Shown: one piece after another, positions 11,062 through 22,648 of the stretch | How the letters are laid out: the number at the start of each line of letters is the position of its first letter | Position numbering within the stretch: position 1 is the first letter of the stretch | From: Macrophomina tecta | Taxonomy: Eukaryota; Ascomycota; Dothideomycetes; Botryosphaeriales; Botryosphaeriaceae | Reading direction: 5' to 3' | NCBI GenBank assembly: GCA_024180945.1 | Contig: JAKSGN010000033.1 | Span: forward strand, 1,860,001 to 1,924,000 | DNA: 64,000 nt | Made by a program: the position numbers and the translations under genes | The notes under the pieces: model-generated | Told to the model about the DNA's origin: nothing | Databases searched by the model: none | What the model saw: only the letters and a program-made list of their open reading frames with translations

Positions 11062-12695
11062 CTAACTCTTCTTCATGCCCAGCCCATTTCTAACCTTGTC
11101 CTCCTGGCGTACGATATGCAGAGGTAAGGCCTTTCCAATTCCGAATAGCACAAAGAAAGCCCATTTCCAGCGGAAGGGATTAATCACGATAGTGAAGAGG
11201 AACCAGTATAGCAGCTCGCTGTAAGTGAAGAAGTCGAAAGCGCCACTACGACGTAATTAGTCCCGTATGATTCTGGGTTATTGAATGTAGAGGAACTCAC
11301 GCAGGGGCCTTGGACTTGATCCATCGCGTCATATCAATCCAGCGCTTCATCCACTGCTCTTGCGGGCGGGTCAATGGGTCGACCAGGTACATGAGCAAGA
11401 AACGAGTGTAGATGCCGATGTGGTAGTTTCCGACGGTGCCGATGGCGTTGACATAGGTGCAATTGTTGGCGCAGATGTCCATATGGCCCGGCGGGAAAAC
11501 TTGGAGGTACCAGTTCGGCGGCTCATAGGGCTCTTCGAAACAGTCACTCGGCAGAAAAGATAAGCTTGGACGCTTGTATCCTGTCGCGAGGATGCAGATG
11601 TCACCCTCCACGAGATCCTCACGGCCAGGACCGCCCTTAGGTGTCCCTTGCGAACGGTGGTTGAAGCGGATGCCATTCTCCTCGAACTCCAAAATATCGC
11701 CACGGTACCACTTTGCTTTCCCTGAGCGGACGAGTTCAAGAACATCGTCATTCACCATGGGGGTCTCTTCAAAAATACCCTTGGTGCCATGTGGAGGAGA
11801 CAGATCCTTCAGATCACGATAGAAGAAAAGGCGAAGCAAAGACTCGGGAATCCAGGAAAAGACGGTCTCTTGGCCGAAGATGTTGAAGGCCAGAAGCATG
11901 TCGACGAAAGGGTTGCGGGGGATGATCCATTTCTCGGAGCGGGCGAGCACGTAGGTTTGCTCGGCGTTCTCGTTGGCCACGAACTCTAAGGCCTCGACCG
12001 CACTTGCCCCTCCGCCAATGACAAGGACCTTCCTGCCTTTGGCTTCCTTGCCGTCGAGCTGTGAGGAGTGGTAGATTTCGCCCTTGAATTTCTCCTGGCC
12101 CGGGATATGGGGCACTTTGGGGTCTCCGCAGGTGCCAATGGCGGCCACAACACCGTCAAAGCGGCCGTTGGAGGTGTCATTGATTATCCAGCGGCCTTGA
12201 GCGTCTTGGTAGACTTTATTGACGCGCGTGTTGAACTTGGTATGTTTGTCGAGCCCGTAGCGTTCCCAAAGGTGGGTGATTTGGCTGACGATTTGTTGGC
12301 GGTCGGGGTAGCCCGTGTTCCACCTGATGGAGGGGTGGAAGCGGTACATGATGCTGTGAATCTGCAGGCCTGAAGTGTTGTTCACTTTCTGAGGGGCGGT
12401 CAGTCGGTGGAAGGTAAGCTGAAGGGGTATGCAGGCATACACTCCAGATTCCGCCAAGGCTCTTGCGGCCCCCAGCCTCGAAGATGGTACAGTCAAAGCC
12501 ATGGCCAACGCAGTGAGAGGCAGCGGAGACACCAGTCAAGCCAGCGCCGATAATGGCGATCTTCGGTCTGCTAAGGTTCGCATTGGGCGGCGGGGGAGCG
12601 GGCGCGAGCAACTTGTCCAGAACCCATTGCAGAATCTGGTACAGGAAGAGGATGGGATTCTGCACGAGGTGCTCGAAGAAGGTTCGGAGATCCAT
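11062..12695 (-). CDS. Flavin-containing monooxygenase-like protein with C-terminal membrane anchor
   Basis: This is a predicted FAD/NADPH-dependent N- or S-oxygenating (or Baeyer-Villiger-like) enzyme. Exons in transcript order are 12695-12441, 12388-11301 and 11245-11062, giving 508 residues. Residues 10-30 are hydrophobic. The FAD-binding GAGLTG motif is at 50-55, with acidic FEAG near 72. FKGEIYHS at 186-193 fits the FMO fingerprint FxGxxxHxx. The NADPH-binding GGGASA is at 210-215, and an ATGYKRP motif follows later. The second exon could stop at a TGA lying inside a GTGAGT donor; splicing there instead adds 61 residues including a strongly hydrophobic segment (LLYWFLFTIVI and WAFFVLFGIGKAL) and a basic tail, so the long form is preferred. 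The native substrate is unknown. It is divergent from the PCI-domain gene. Confidence 0.88.
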
Positions 12696-13372
12696 GGTGG
12701 CTTGGAGGCAGACACAACAAGCTTTGCGGTGAGCAAACAGAGGCCTTATGAGCTGCGCTGCGGCGGGTGCCAGGTCTGGCAATGGCCCTCGCATGCGCGC
12801 TGCTCCGTCGCCATGACGTAGATGCTGTTTGCATGTGACAGACGCTTCGAGGCTGCACGCTGCTGACGCTGCAGTGAGCAAACAAGTCGCAGCCCGCCTC
12901 ATGAGCAACAAAGGCCCGCGACAGGCCTGAAGAAGCGCCCGAGCAGCAGAGATGCGGTCGCCGTTCCCCAGGAACGAGCATGGCGGAGAGGGCGGCGGCG
13001 GCGCGAAGACGCGCGAGAACCCGGCGCGGGTGCAGCTGGTCGAGGCGCCGCCGCCACCGTCGCCGCCAAACCGCGTCGCAGCCGCAAGTCGCGACCCATC
13101 GCCCGCCAGCCCCTCACCCTTCGCCCTGTTCTTGCGCGACAGCCACAGCGATCCCGTTGAAGGCTTCTTCTCTCTCTCTCTCTCCTCGAGCGGAAACCCG
13201 CCACATCCACCTCAGCCGTCCCCAGCTCCGCGCTGTCTTCCACGACGTCTGGGAGGCCACGGCTCCCGACCATCCCTACGATTGGACCCTGCCAGCAAAA
13301 CCACGCGACTCCTTCTTTGAATGCGTCCTGGGCCTGCAGAGCGCCGAGGGCCTCGACTCTGCTGAGATCAGC
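12696..13372. promoter_or_regulatory. Divergent promoter region, monooxygenase / PCI gene
   Basis: 677 bp separate the two start codons. A long stop-free frame from 12980 runs in phase into the PCI protein but is Arg/Pro/Ser-rich and unlike the family, so I treat it as leader. A short TC-repeat tract occurs near 13170-13188. Confidence 0.5.
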
Positions 13373-15098
13373 ATGGCCATCACCCCCACCGTCGACCAGT
13401 TTCTCGCCGAGATCGCCAGCATTCTCCAGCGCAAGGATGGCGCTCAGCTGCAGGACTACCTGGTCTTCGAGCCTACTGGCGGCTCTTATCCTCCCATATA
13501 TACGAGCATGATCAACGAGATCAGAGCTGCTTTTCCCAGGGGGACCGAGGACGCGCTCGAGGAGAAGTGCAATCGCGCTCTGCCGGCCTTGCAAGAGCTG
13601 GACGATGGCTCCTCCTGGACAGCTTTCGCCCGCTTCATTGCCCAGTATTTCACTTTCCTACGCGATCTAGACGTGGAAAATCTATCGACAAAGCAGTTGG
13701 AAGCCTACAATCTGCTGGCCGAACTCGCCTCGTAAGCTCAAGACGCATCTCGCTAGCTAAGGCCCGTGGCTGAAAGTCCTTCGCAGGAAATGCAACAGCG
13801 CCTTGGCTCACCCGTCGATGGGCATTGTCATCCTCCCTACCGTCATAGCCTGCTCGCGCATGCTCGCTGCGCTTGCAATCGTCCTCGACAAAAGACCGGA
13901 GCTCATAGTGGGCATTCAACCGCAGGGCGACGACGGAGGTGAAAAGCAGACTCTAGGTGAGAAGGCTGTCGAGATCATTCGGAACGCTTTCGTCACGTGT
14001 TTGAACGATCGGACGGGGACCCTGTCTGGTGTTCGGGACGGCAGGCCGGAGGGGAAGAGAGTGGGCATTTACAAACTTGCCAATCTCTGCCTGAAGATTC
14101 TGTTTCAGGGCAGCAAATCGCGCAGCGCCGACACAATCTTCACCAATATCGAAAATGCATCGCCGCCTTTAGCTATCTTTCCCTGGCCGGAGCGTGTCAC
14201 CTACCTCTATTACCTCGGCCGTTTCCTCTTTTCCAACAACCATTTTTACCGCGCTCAATTGGCTCTGCAGTCGGCGTACGACCAATGCAACCCGGAGCGC
14301 CTGAATCAGCGACGGCTGATACTGATCTATCTGGTCACATCCAACATCATCCTCGGACGCTTCCCTTCGCCTCACTTGTACCAGCTACCAGAAGCTATGG
14401 GCCTCAGGGAGAGGTTTGGACCGCTCTGCCGGGCCGTTGCTAAGGGGGATCTCGCCCGGTTTCGACAGCTACTGGACGTTGAGAAGGGCGAGCATGTCCA
14501 GTGGTTTCTGTTTCACCGCATCTTCTTTCAGCTGCGTAATCGGTGTGAAGTTTTGGTCTGGCGTTCTTTGATACGTAGGACTTTCCTCATCAACGGTGAT
14601 CAAGGGGACCCGACTTCCAGGAAAGCACCAACATTGGGCCTGCAGGATTTGGTGGTCATAGCACAGTTTCTAGAAAAGAAGGCACTATCTCCAGAGGCGG
14701 CGATGTACCGCGGCCCGGCACAAAGGCATCCGAACTGGGCTTTTTTCACAATGGAGCCGCCAAAGGGTCAACTTTACCTCGATCCAGACTTTGAGGCTGC
14801 AGACGGTGTTGAGCCGGAGTTCTTGGCGCCGGACATGGATGAGATAGAGAGTATCGTGGCGGCTTTGATCGACCAAGGGTTTCTGGGAGGATTCATCTCA
14901 CACAAGCAGTTGCGCTTTGCGATCACTGGTGCGAAACGCAAAGGTGCACTGGCCGCAGGGTTCCCAAAGCCGTGGCCAGTTGTCAAGGCGAAATTCAACG
15001 AGAAAGTACCAGGGTGGAAGGTAGATGCTCCGGCCTTGGAGACTGGAAGAGTCATCAACTTGAGCGGGGCAAGACCAGTTGGTGCTGCAGGAGCTTGA
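13373..15098 (+). CDS. PCI-domain protein of the Thp1/PCID2/Csn12 family
   Basis: This family includes Thp1/PCID2 of the TREX-2 mRNA-export complex and the Csn12 proteins; fungal members are often named COP9 signalosome subunit 12, and I cannot tell which complex this one serves. Exons are 13373-13731 and 13787-15098, giving 556 residues. The intron starts GTAAGC, has a CTAGCTAAG branch region and ends CGCAG. The N-terminus (VDQFLAEIASILQRKDG, then LQDYLVFEP) matches my memory of the family, so ATG 13373 is chosen over the in-frame ATG 12980. A helical-repeat stretch with VTYLYYLGRFLFSNNHFYRA leads to the C-terminal winged-helix half of PCI, including NRCEVLVWRSLIRRTFL, then IESIVAALIDQGFLGGFIS and a basic tail. 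Confidence 0.85.
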
Positions 15099-15786
15099 AA
15101 GTTGGATGCTGGCGTATATTTGACATATACCCCGTGTGGTGTTGAGTCAAGAGGGAAAGAAGCAAATTATGCCCTGAGCAATGCCATCGTCAAGCACGAA
15201 GCAGCACGCCACAGGCCCGGCCACGCGATGACAGCAAGGTGATGCGGAATGGTTGCGCGCTTGGCGAGGCCGGGCAATGATGGCTTATACGCATGCACAA
15301 CGACAAGCCCAGCTGAGGCGGATGATGGAAGAGAAGCCGGGGACGGTAGCTGATCTTACGCAAGTGCCACGATCCTGCGTCCAGATGTCGCAAGTGAGGG
15401 GGCTTGTATCGCAACAATGGACCAAAAGAGAAAGGAGCAGCCGCCTTTTGTGGGCACCTGCTGAGTGCATACAAATGACGTCAGCACAACCGCACCGCGA
15501 CTATTCAAAGGCCGGCGCCGCAGCTGTCCTCCCACCTCAAACCCCGCAATTGAACAATCTCCTTGCTGTTGCTGTAAGTCGTGCCTCTGTCCGTCATCCC
15601 CCAGTGCTGCCTTCAAATGCCATGAATCCCCCCGGTTTTGCGCGTCAGGCCCGTTTGAAGCTCCTTCCCAATCTAGTAGCTTGCAGAGTGAGGACGCTCA
15701 CATCACGTCACAGCAGCATCTCTCTTCTCTCGAGCAGCAAAACACCTCGCCTTGTGCCACCGTTCCTACCCAAGCCCATCATAACC
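15099..15786. promoter_or_regulatory. Upstream region of bli-3
   Basis: This contains the 3' flank of the PCI gene and the promoter and leader of bli-3. Two GATC tetramers at 15352-15355 and 15371-15374 lie about 415-435 bp before the ATG and could be GATA-type/White-Collar sites, but GATC is a short motif. No other gene is seen. Confidence 0.35.
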
Positions 15787-16532
15787 ATGTCATCCTCCTC
15801 CTTCAACAACACCGACACCGGCTCCAAGCCCGCGGACCCTTACACTGCCAAGAACCTTCAGGACCCCGATCTCGAGACCAAGGTCACGGACCTGGTCAAC
15901 TTCGCCGATAAGCAGAAGTTCTGCATGATGACGACGGTCGCGCCAAACGGTCTGTTGGCAAGCAGGTGTATGGCTCTGGCCGGCAAGGTTCGTGGACGCA
16001 TTCCGATCTGACCTCCTTACTTTGCAACGACCAGCTGCTGATCCTGCCGCGCAGGAAGCGAACGGTCTCGACCTGCTCTTCCACACCAACACGGAGTCGG
16101 GCAAGACAGATGACCTCAAGAATGATTCGGACATCAACATCTCATTCCTCTCGTCGGCGGGCGAGTGGGCGTCTGTCAGTGGCAAGGCTACCGTCGAGAC
16201 AGACCGCGCCACCATCAAGAAGTACTACTCGCCCGGTCTGAAGGCGTGGATTGGCGACTTGGGAGACGGCACGCACGATGGAGGTCCCGAGGATCCGCGT
16301 ATTGGCATCATCCGTGTCAAGACGGTGACGGCGCAGTACGCCATCTCGGACAAGACGAGGATCGGCTCGTTCGTCGACTTTGCGAAGGGCGTTGCGACCG
16401 GTGAGGCGCCGGCGATCAACAAGCTGAGGCATATCTCGGAGGAAGAAGCTCAGCAGTGTAAGTAGCCCGAACCGCTGTAATGAAGGAGGGCTGTGGCTGA
16501 CATAAAAAACAGGGCGCGCGGGCCCGCAGTGA
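15787..16532 (+). CDS. bli-3: bli-3-like protein (pyridoxamine-5'-phosphate-oxidase-like split barrel)
   Basis: This is the homologue of the Neurospora blue-light-inducible protein Bli-3, a cytosolic FMN-binding split-barrel protein related to bacterial general stress protein 26; its reaction is not established. Exons are 15787-15987, 16055-16457 and 16513-16532, giving 207 residues. Typical segments are LVNFADKQKFCMMTTVAPNG, then GLDLLFHTNTESGKTDDLK, DINISF and the GEWASVSGKATV strand. The last exon is only 20 nt. Reading through its donor would end QQCK, while splicing at T|GTAAGT gives the ending QQWRAGPQ, which better fits the family. In Neurospora the gene is a light- and clock-controlled target. 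Confidence 0.88.
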
Positions 16533-17738
16533 GTGCGGCCTGAGCAGACATGGTCGCAGACAGGATGAAGCATGGCAGGAAGGGGTAATGACGGCCGCTG
16601 AAGGCTTATGAGCATGTATCACTACCTTGAAATGGACATGAGCAATGAATATCATGGCTGGGCTCTCGGAGGTGATGGCTGAGTTTGGCGTATGCCAACG
16701 CGTAACGGCAGTGACCGGGGTGGTTTCGAAGTTTTATGAAATGGCCGAGGCGCAACGCAGCGCCCAGGACGCGCCGGCCGGCCCTAGAGGCACATGTGCT
16801 CGTCGCCAGCCCATGGATGGCGCGATTGGAGTGCTCGCACTTGAGCTTAATGCTGTGCGGGTGTAGGCAAGGCGCAGAGAGCTCGAAGAAAGTTGCTTCG
16901 GGTTGACGACGGGCTTTGGGGGCAGGGCTGATGAGCACAAGAGCAGCAGCAGCAGGCGCGCGACCCAGGCTGCGGCCACAGCTCTCCCTGCCGGCTCTTG
17001 CGGCTCGACCACAGCGCCCACGCCGATCGTCTTTTGATTACGCCGCGGTGGTTGGCGCAGCGCGGTCGTTGTCGCCGTGGTCGTCGGCCACTGCTATCGC
17101 TTTGTCGGGCGTCGCGGCGCTGGGCCAGCCAGTAGACCGGGTTCTTCAGGCGCATCGGGACGGAAGAGGCAGTTAATAGGGAAAAACGTGTTGGCGGACG
17201 GAGTCGTAGGGCCAACGATGCGCAGCTCCCCGTGCAGGGGCGGCAGGCGGGCGACCGGGGTTTGGCGAATCAGAGGGCGGTGCCTGACGGCTAATTTCCT
17301 GCCTGCCCCGGAGACCACCAGCTCGACGTGGGCCACACCTCCGCCCGTGTGCTGGCCGGCCCATCATCAGCCCGCTCCTCTGTTCCCTTCTCTTCCTCTT
17401 CACCACCGTCGCCAAGTCCCGCGACCGCAGGTGCATCCGCTCTCTCTTTCGCCAATCCGCGCGACCCGGCAGTCGACGTCCTTCATTTATCGTCGGCCGG
17501 CCCTCACATTCTCTCCGCTGCCCTCTCTTCGCACCGAGCGTGCCATTGACGACGGTCGCCGCGACTGCTCCTCGCCCAACATTCCGCTCTCACCAACACA
17601 GTCGCCCTTCATTCCGACCCAGCCTCTCTCTTTCCGAAAAACACTGCCATCCCTGTCGGCCCACCTGCGAGCCGAACCGCCTCCATCGTCGCAGATTCAA
17701 GATCTCAAACGCCAAACACCACGCCGATTACCGCAAGG
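16533..17738. other. 1.2-kb upstream region of the SH3 gene
   Basis: No gene is recognised. The downstream half is rich in C/T, typical of a fungal promoter and long 5' leader leading to the ATG at 17739. Confidence 0.55.
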
Positions 17739-19878
17739 ATGCCCGCTCACCATTTACACGCGCGCCATGCGCACCTGCACCCGGACCACCTGGCTGCCGA
17801 ATTGGACGAGCGCGCTGCTATGCCTAACGCCGATCCTGATGTCAAGACTGTCGTCTCCGTCGTCTACTACACCGCGCCCAAGACCTTCGACGGCCCTGCA
17901 ATCTACGTGACCGACCCTCTCAACTACCCTTCCGCCACCGAGTCCGTGAGCGCCGCCCAAAACACGGCCGAGCCCACCAAGAGCAGTAGTGATGATGGCG
18001 ATGACGACGATGCCACCTCATCTGCCAGCACCCAGCCAACCGCGAAGAGCACCGGCACCACGCTCGCTACCCAAACTGTGAAGCCATCCAAGACCGCCGA
18101 GGCTTCGTCCAGCTCCACTCCTTCGCACGTTACCTCCGCCGCAGACCTGTCGAGCTCGCTGAAGCTTTCTCAGGCGACGTCCATTTCGTCTGCCGCCGCC
18201 ATTGCTAGTGCTACTGCTTCCAGCACTGCTGCGGCAGCAAGCTCTTCGTCCGACAGTGGCATGTCCGGAGGCGCCAAGGCTGGTATGGCTTTTGCCATAA
18301 TTTGTTTCATCGCGCTTGTCGTCTTCCTCGCTTTCTTCTGGAGGAGGAAGCAGCAGGAAAAGAAACAAATGGCTGTGCAGAATGAGAAGTTCGACGAGAA
18401 GATGGCTCCTCAGGCTGAAAATCCCTTCAGCGATCCCTCGGACGGCATGGCCAGCAACTCGACTTCTATGGGTGGCACAGCCGCCATGAACAACAGCAAC
18501 AACAGCGCGAATAACTTCAACTCGGGTAGGCCCGCAACCGCAGCTTCTCGTGCCCCTAGTGTGAGGACTGTGAGGACAGCAGGCAATGCACCTCGTCTTA
18601 GCCTCCGTCCGATGACACAGTTCAACCCCATGGCCAACCCTAAGAGTGAGGGCGACATCCTAGATACGCCTGTTGGCGTCAGCCCTTGGGAGAAGCGCGG
18701 TGCGGCCAATGCTGCCAGCGACCCTGCTAACCCCTTCGGTAACCACGCTGAGACTATCGACACGGCTACTGCTCGCGATGCAGTGGAACTTGGTACCCCG
18801 ACGACCCCAATAACCCCGGCTCTTGAGTTCCCCCTTCCGGTCAGGATCGCCCCTACTTCTGCGCCTACTTCGGCTCCTACGTCCGCTCCGGTTCCTGGTG
18901 CCGCCATGACCGCCGAGAAAGCAGTTCCTCCCCCGCCCGAGGCTCTTCGTCCTGGTTCTACCGCTGCTGTTCCCAAGCACATTAGTGTTGCCTCTGATAT
19001 GTCTGGTTCTACTGCTGTCGGTGGCGCCCAAAGCCCCAACCCGTTCGCTGATAAGGAAGTCCCTCCCTCGCCTGGTCCTGCTCCTACCGGCCCCGTGCCG
19101 GTTCCTGGCGGCGCTCCTGGTGCCAATGGCAAGACATTGGCTGTTCACCGTTGCCAGATGGACTTCACTCCGTCTATGTCCGACGAGCTTGCCGTCAAGA
19201 ACGGCCAGCTGGTAAGGATCATGCACGAGTACGATGATGGATGGGTGAGTATTCCTCATGTTACTAGCCGCCATTACTACACTTATTAACCGTCTGCTAC
19301 AGGCTCTTTGTCAGAAGATGGATGGCACCCAACAAGGTGTTGTTCCGCGCTCATGCCTGTCCAAGCAGCCGCTCAAGCCACGCCCTGGCCCACCCCCTGC
19401 TGGTGCTCGCCCTCCCATGGGCTCCCCTCAAGGTCCTCGTGCTCGTCGCCCATCAAACGCTAGTTCCAACGGTATCCCCGTACTCGGCCAGCCTCGTCCT
19501 CTTTCCCCGGCTACGGGTCGGAACTCGCCCGGTCCGCAGGGTCCTCCGCAAGGCCATCCTCGTGTTGGAAGTAATGCGTCATTCGCTGTCCAGCCCCGGC
19601 CAATGTCTCCTGCTGGCGGTCGTAACTCGCCTGGGCCCCGTGCTATGTCGCCCGTAAATCCTGTCGGTCCTCGTCAGCGCTCTCAGAGCAATGCTTCTTT
19701 CAACGCACCTCGTCCTCAGTTTGCCCAGGATGCCCAGCGCCCCCGTGCCAACTCCATGGGCACGGCTGGTCGCGGCACTCCTCCGGGTCCGAGCCCGCTT
19801 GCTCCGGCCCCAGCACCTGGTGCTGGCGCGAACGATGCTGTGCCTCAACGCAAGCCCGTTCCCGGACAGGCACTTTGA
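17739..19878 (+). CDS. Single-pass membrane protein with cytoplasmic SH3 domain (Fus1-like layout)
   Basis: Exons are 17739-19244 and 19303-19878, giving 693 residues. Residues 60-170 are rich in Ser/Thr/Ala, as expected for an O-mannosylated ectodomain. One transmembrane helix lies at about 181-203 (AFAIICFIALVVFLAFFW), followed by basic RRKQQEKK, so the C-terminal part should be cytosolic. A long disordered region contains NPF motifs and a TSAP tandem repeat near residue 375. An SH3 domain at about 465-527 carries ALDYF-like VHRCQMDF, DELAVKNGQLV, DDGWALC and VVPRSCL. The tail is Pro/Arg/Ser-rich with several RNSPGP/NAS repeats. No classical signal peptide is seen. The layout resembles yeast Fus1 or cell-surface stress sensors; orthology is not claimed. 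The intron interrupts the SH3 domain right after DDGW. Confidence 0.85.
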
Positions 19879-22648
19879 TTTGTGAAAGGACGGCGCTCTA
19901 GCGATGACTTGATTTAAACCCGGGCGGTGCTACCCAATAGACGGGCAATTGGATTTACACGCTTACTTACGATACAAGTGATGGTCACGGAGTCCGAGAT
20001 TTCATTCCCTGCTTTACGTTTGCGCGCCACCTCCCAACTGCGAATAGGCTGCCCGTATAGCGCTGCTAGTCATTTTCAGCCTTTCCCTTTTCGAGCGGCC
20101 GGTCTCTGTTTTCTTCTCTCAGTTCTATTTTCGATTCTCGGTCCGATGGAGATACCAAGGAACGAGACTACTATCTGGACACGAGGCACGGACAGCACTA
20201 ATGTCACGGCGCGAGACCACCGCTGTCAATACGGAGGGAGACTTGGCACGGCAACGTTTCTATTTGATCGTGCGCCGGCCGTTAACCACCGAGTCCCCCC
20301 CGTCTCTGCCCTCACCAGTGACCCTCCGGGCCTTTTCTTTTGCTGTTACTTCTTCCCTTCGTGTCAATACCCCCGCCGACGATGACGACGACGAATCGAG
20401 AAACAACTGGATCAAGCCGTCCTGCGGAGAAGGAGCTTCACAAGGATTACCGCCTTCTCCCTAAAACCGAGTGTATAAGTGTATAATGTGTTTGTGAATA
20501 TTGCGCAAACGGCAAGCAGTGCCATCATCGGAGGGATATCTTTTCAACACCAGCTTCTTGCTGTTTCTGCTCTTGATCTGAGTTATTAAGTCTTTCGTTG
20601 TCCAATTCGATGGATTGATGTGGTCTGCACATATCCAACTCAGACCATTTCGACCGATTCATTCTTTTTATTTCAAACTTTCCTCTCCAGCGAATTTTTT
20701 TTTCTTTCGGGGGGTTGGAATAAGACCTGCGTTGTGGCTACTCTGACAGGCCCACGTTCACAGACAATGTTTTGCTTTAAACTATTTCGAGACCCTTCTT
20801 TTCTGTTCTCTGGATGGAATAGAAAAGGCGAAATTTCATATTCCTTTCCCCAGACTTGTCAATATAGGTCGACGGGAGAAGGACATGAGGTGGCACAAGG
20901 CTGCACGCGCAGGTCAAGCCATTCCCCGTCAGCCCACGTTCGTCACCTTCTTGCGGATATCATAAGGAAGTTTGAAAAGAAAGGAAGCCGAAAGTGGGAG
21001 GCTAGCGCCTTTGGTCATTAGCTAAATGCCTCGCTTTCCGCTTTTTCTGCTTCTCTTTTCTTCTACTTGCTTTTCTTGGCCTGGCAATCATCTCTGCTTT
21101 TCTTTCATTTGCTAGGTAGTTAGTATCGAAGATGAGCGAGGCTTTGAACTCGGCCTATACTACAGAATTCCGTATGCCTTGTGAGACCACCACGCGTATT
21201 ATGCGGATTTGTGCTCAACTTTTCACCGTAACCTTATCCCCTTACGGTATTGCCTTGGCTTTTATGCGAATGCTCCTGCTGCCAGAAAAGTATATTAGCG
21301 GGAGATGCACCATGAATGGCGAGTTCAAATAAAAGGTAGAAAGGTGAATTGCCGGTGAAGACAATCCCCGAAGCGTGAATTATGTATTGTGCGTGTCCCG
21401 TCGAGTGCATCCGCACGCAGTCATTTGCCTGCTTCAGCTGCCGTCGCCCGTTGAACATCAAGCCCCGCCGGCCTGCATTATTGTTCGCTACTTATTGTCT
21501 CCGTCTGACACAGCATTTGTTCTAGGGCGATCAACAATGTAGCTGGGCATCCATCATCTAATCTTCATATTCCGACATGCTCGCTACGACAGCGGTATAT
21601 GAATGATCTTTGAGGAGAATACTTGGGTGGGGGATTTCTCTTGCGTTGTAACCCGCCTACCCGCTCAACAAACACCATTTTTAACCGACAGAGAAATGTG
21701 GCAGCGGTTATCCAATTCCAAGGTTGGCACCCCCCCCCCCAATTTTATTGATATGACGGGGAGAGGACGTTTGCGTGAGGTAACCGAAGAAGTATATACT
21801 GATTTTTATGCACCAGGTCTCCCTCCAGGTCCAGATAAATATACCTGTCTCAAAATATTTAGAATTGCTCGGTGCTAACCCCAAATAGAACAGAAAAGAA
21901 AAGGAAAGCATTACACGCCGTCCATCTTGTTATTCAAGCGAGGAAAGAAAATAGCATTAAAAATAACAACACGCCGTCTCCGCCTTATAGCCATCAACCA
22001 ATCCCATGCATAGAGTCCCAACACAAGAAAAAATGGAGAACCAAGCGCCTGAAAGCGCGCTGACGCTACAACGCCATTCATATATCCAAAACGCTCCCCG
22101 CTGTCTTACCCAACATATCTTCCTTCCGCGAGACCGGCCTTTACATATAGCACGTCATTCAATGATTCTTTCCAATCATATTTACAGAAGTAGATGGAAA
22201 ACGTAGAATGGAAGAGCCGACGATGAACAAGAAGGATAGGCGATGATGCATGTGTATCGAGCAATCTATCAGATAGATGCGCTAGAATGTGACATTACCA
22301 GGGGTATAGTCCAGGCGCGATGCAGAGGTCAACGAGCGTAAAAGACCAAAGATTGACAAACAAGAATACGCAAAATGCTTCTCCGGTGGTGTAAATGCAA
22401 GAAAGGGGTCCCCCCTAGGTATATGGTCATCAAATCGTAAGAAAAAACGGTGATAAAGCTTCCATCCGTCCTCCCATCTCTTCCCTCCATGGCTATATGC
22501 GCGTACGCGTGTGTACATGGTCGACAGACTTAGGAAATAGGTTGCAGATATCTTTGAAAACAATCGTATATGGCGGGTATGATAACAGGAACGAAGGCCC
22601 CTTAAATTCCATCGACGGGAACGGGACGTGGCATGATTGGCAAAAGAA
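19879..22648. other. 2.8-kb intergenic region
   Basis: It holds the 3' ends of the SH3 gene and of the convergent LTE1-like gene. Only short unrelated open frames are present. A C-run occurs near 21732-21740. No RNA gene or transposon is recognised. Confidence 0.6.

Noticed and set aside
12980..13372. 131-codon N-terminal extension of the PCI-domain protein
   Set aside because: It is in frame but Arg/Ser/Pro-rich and unlike the family, whose members begin close to the IDQFL-type segment. ATG 13373 fits better.
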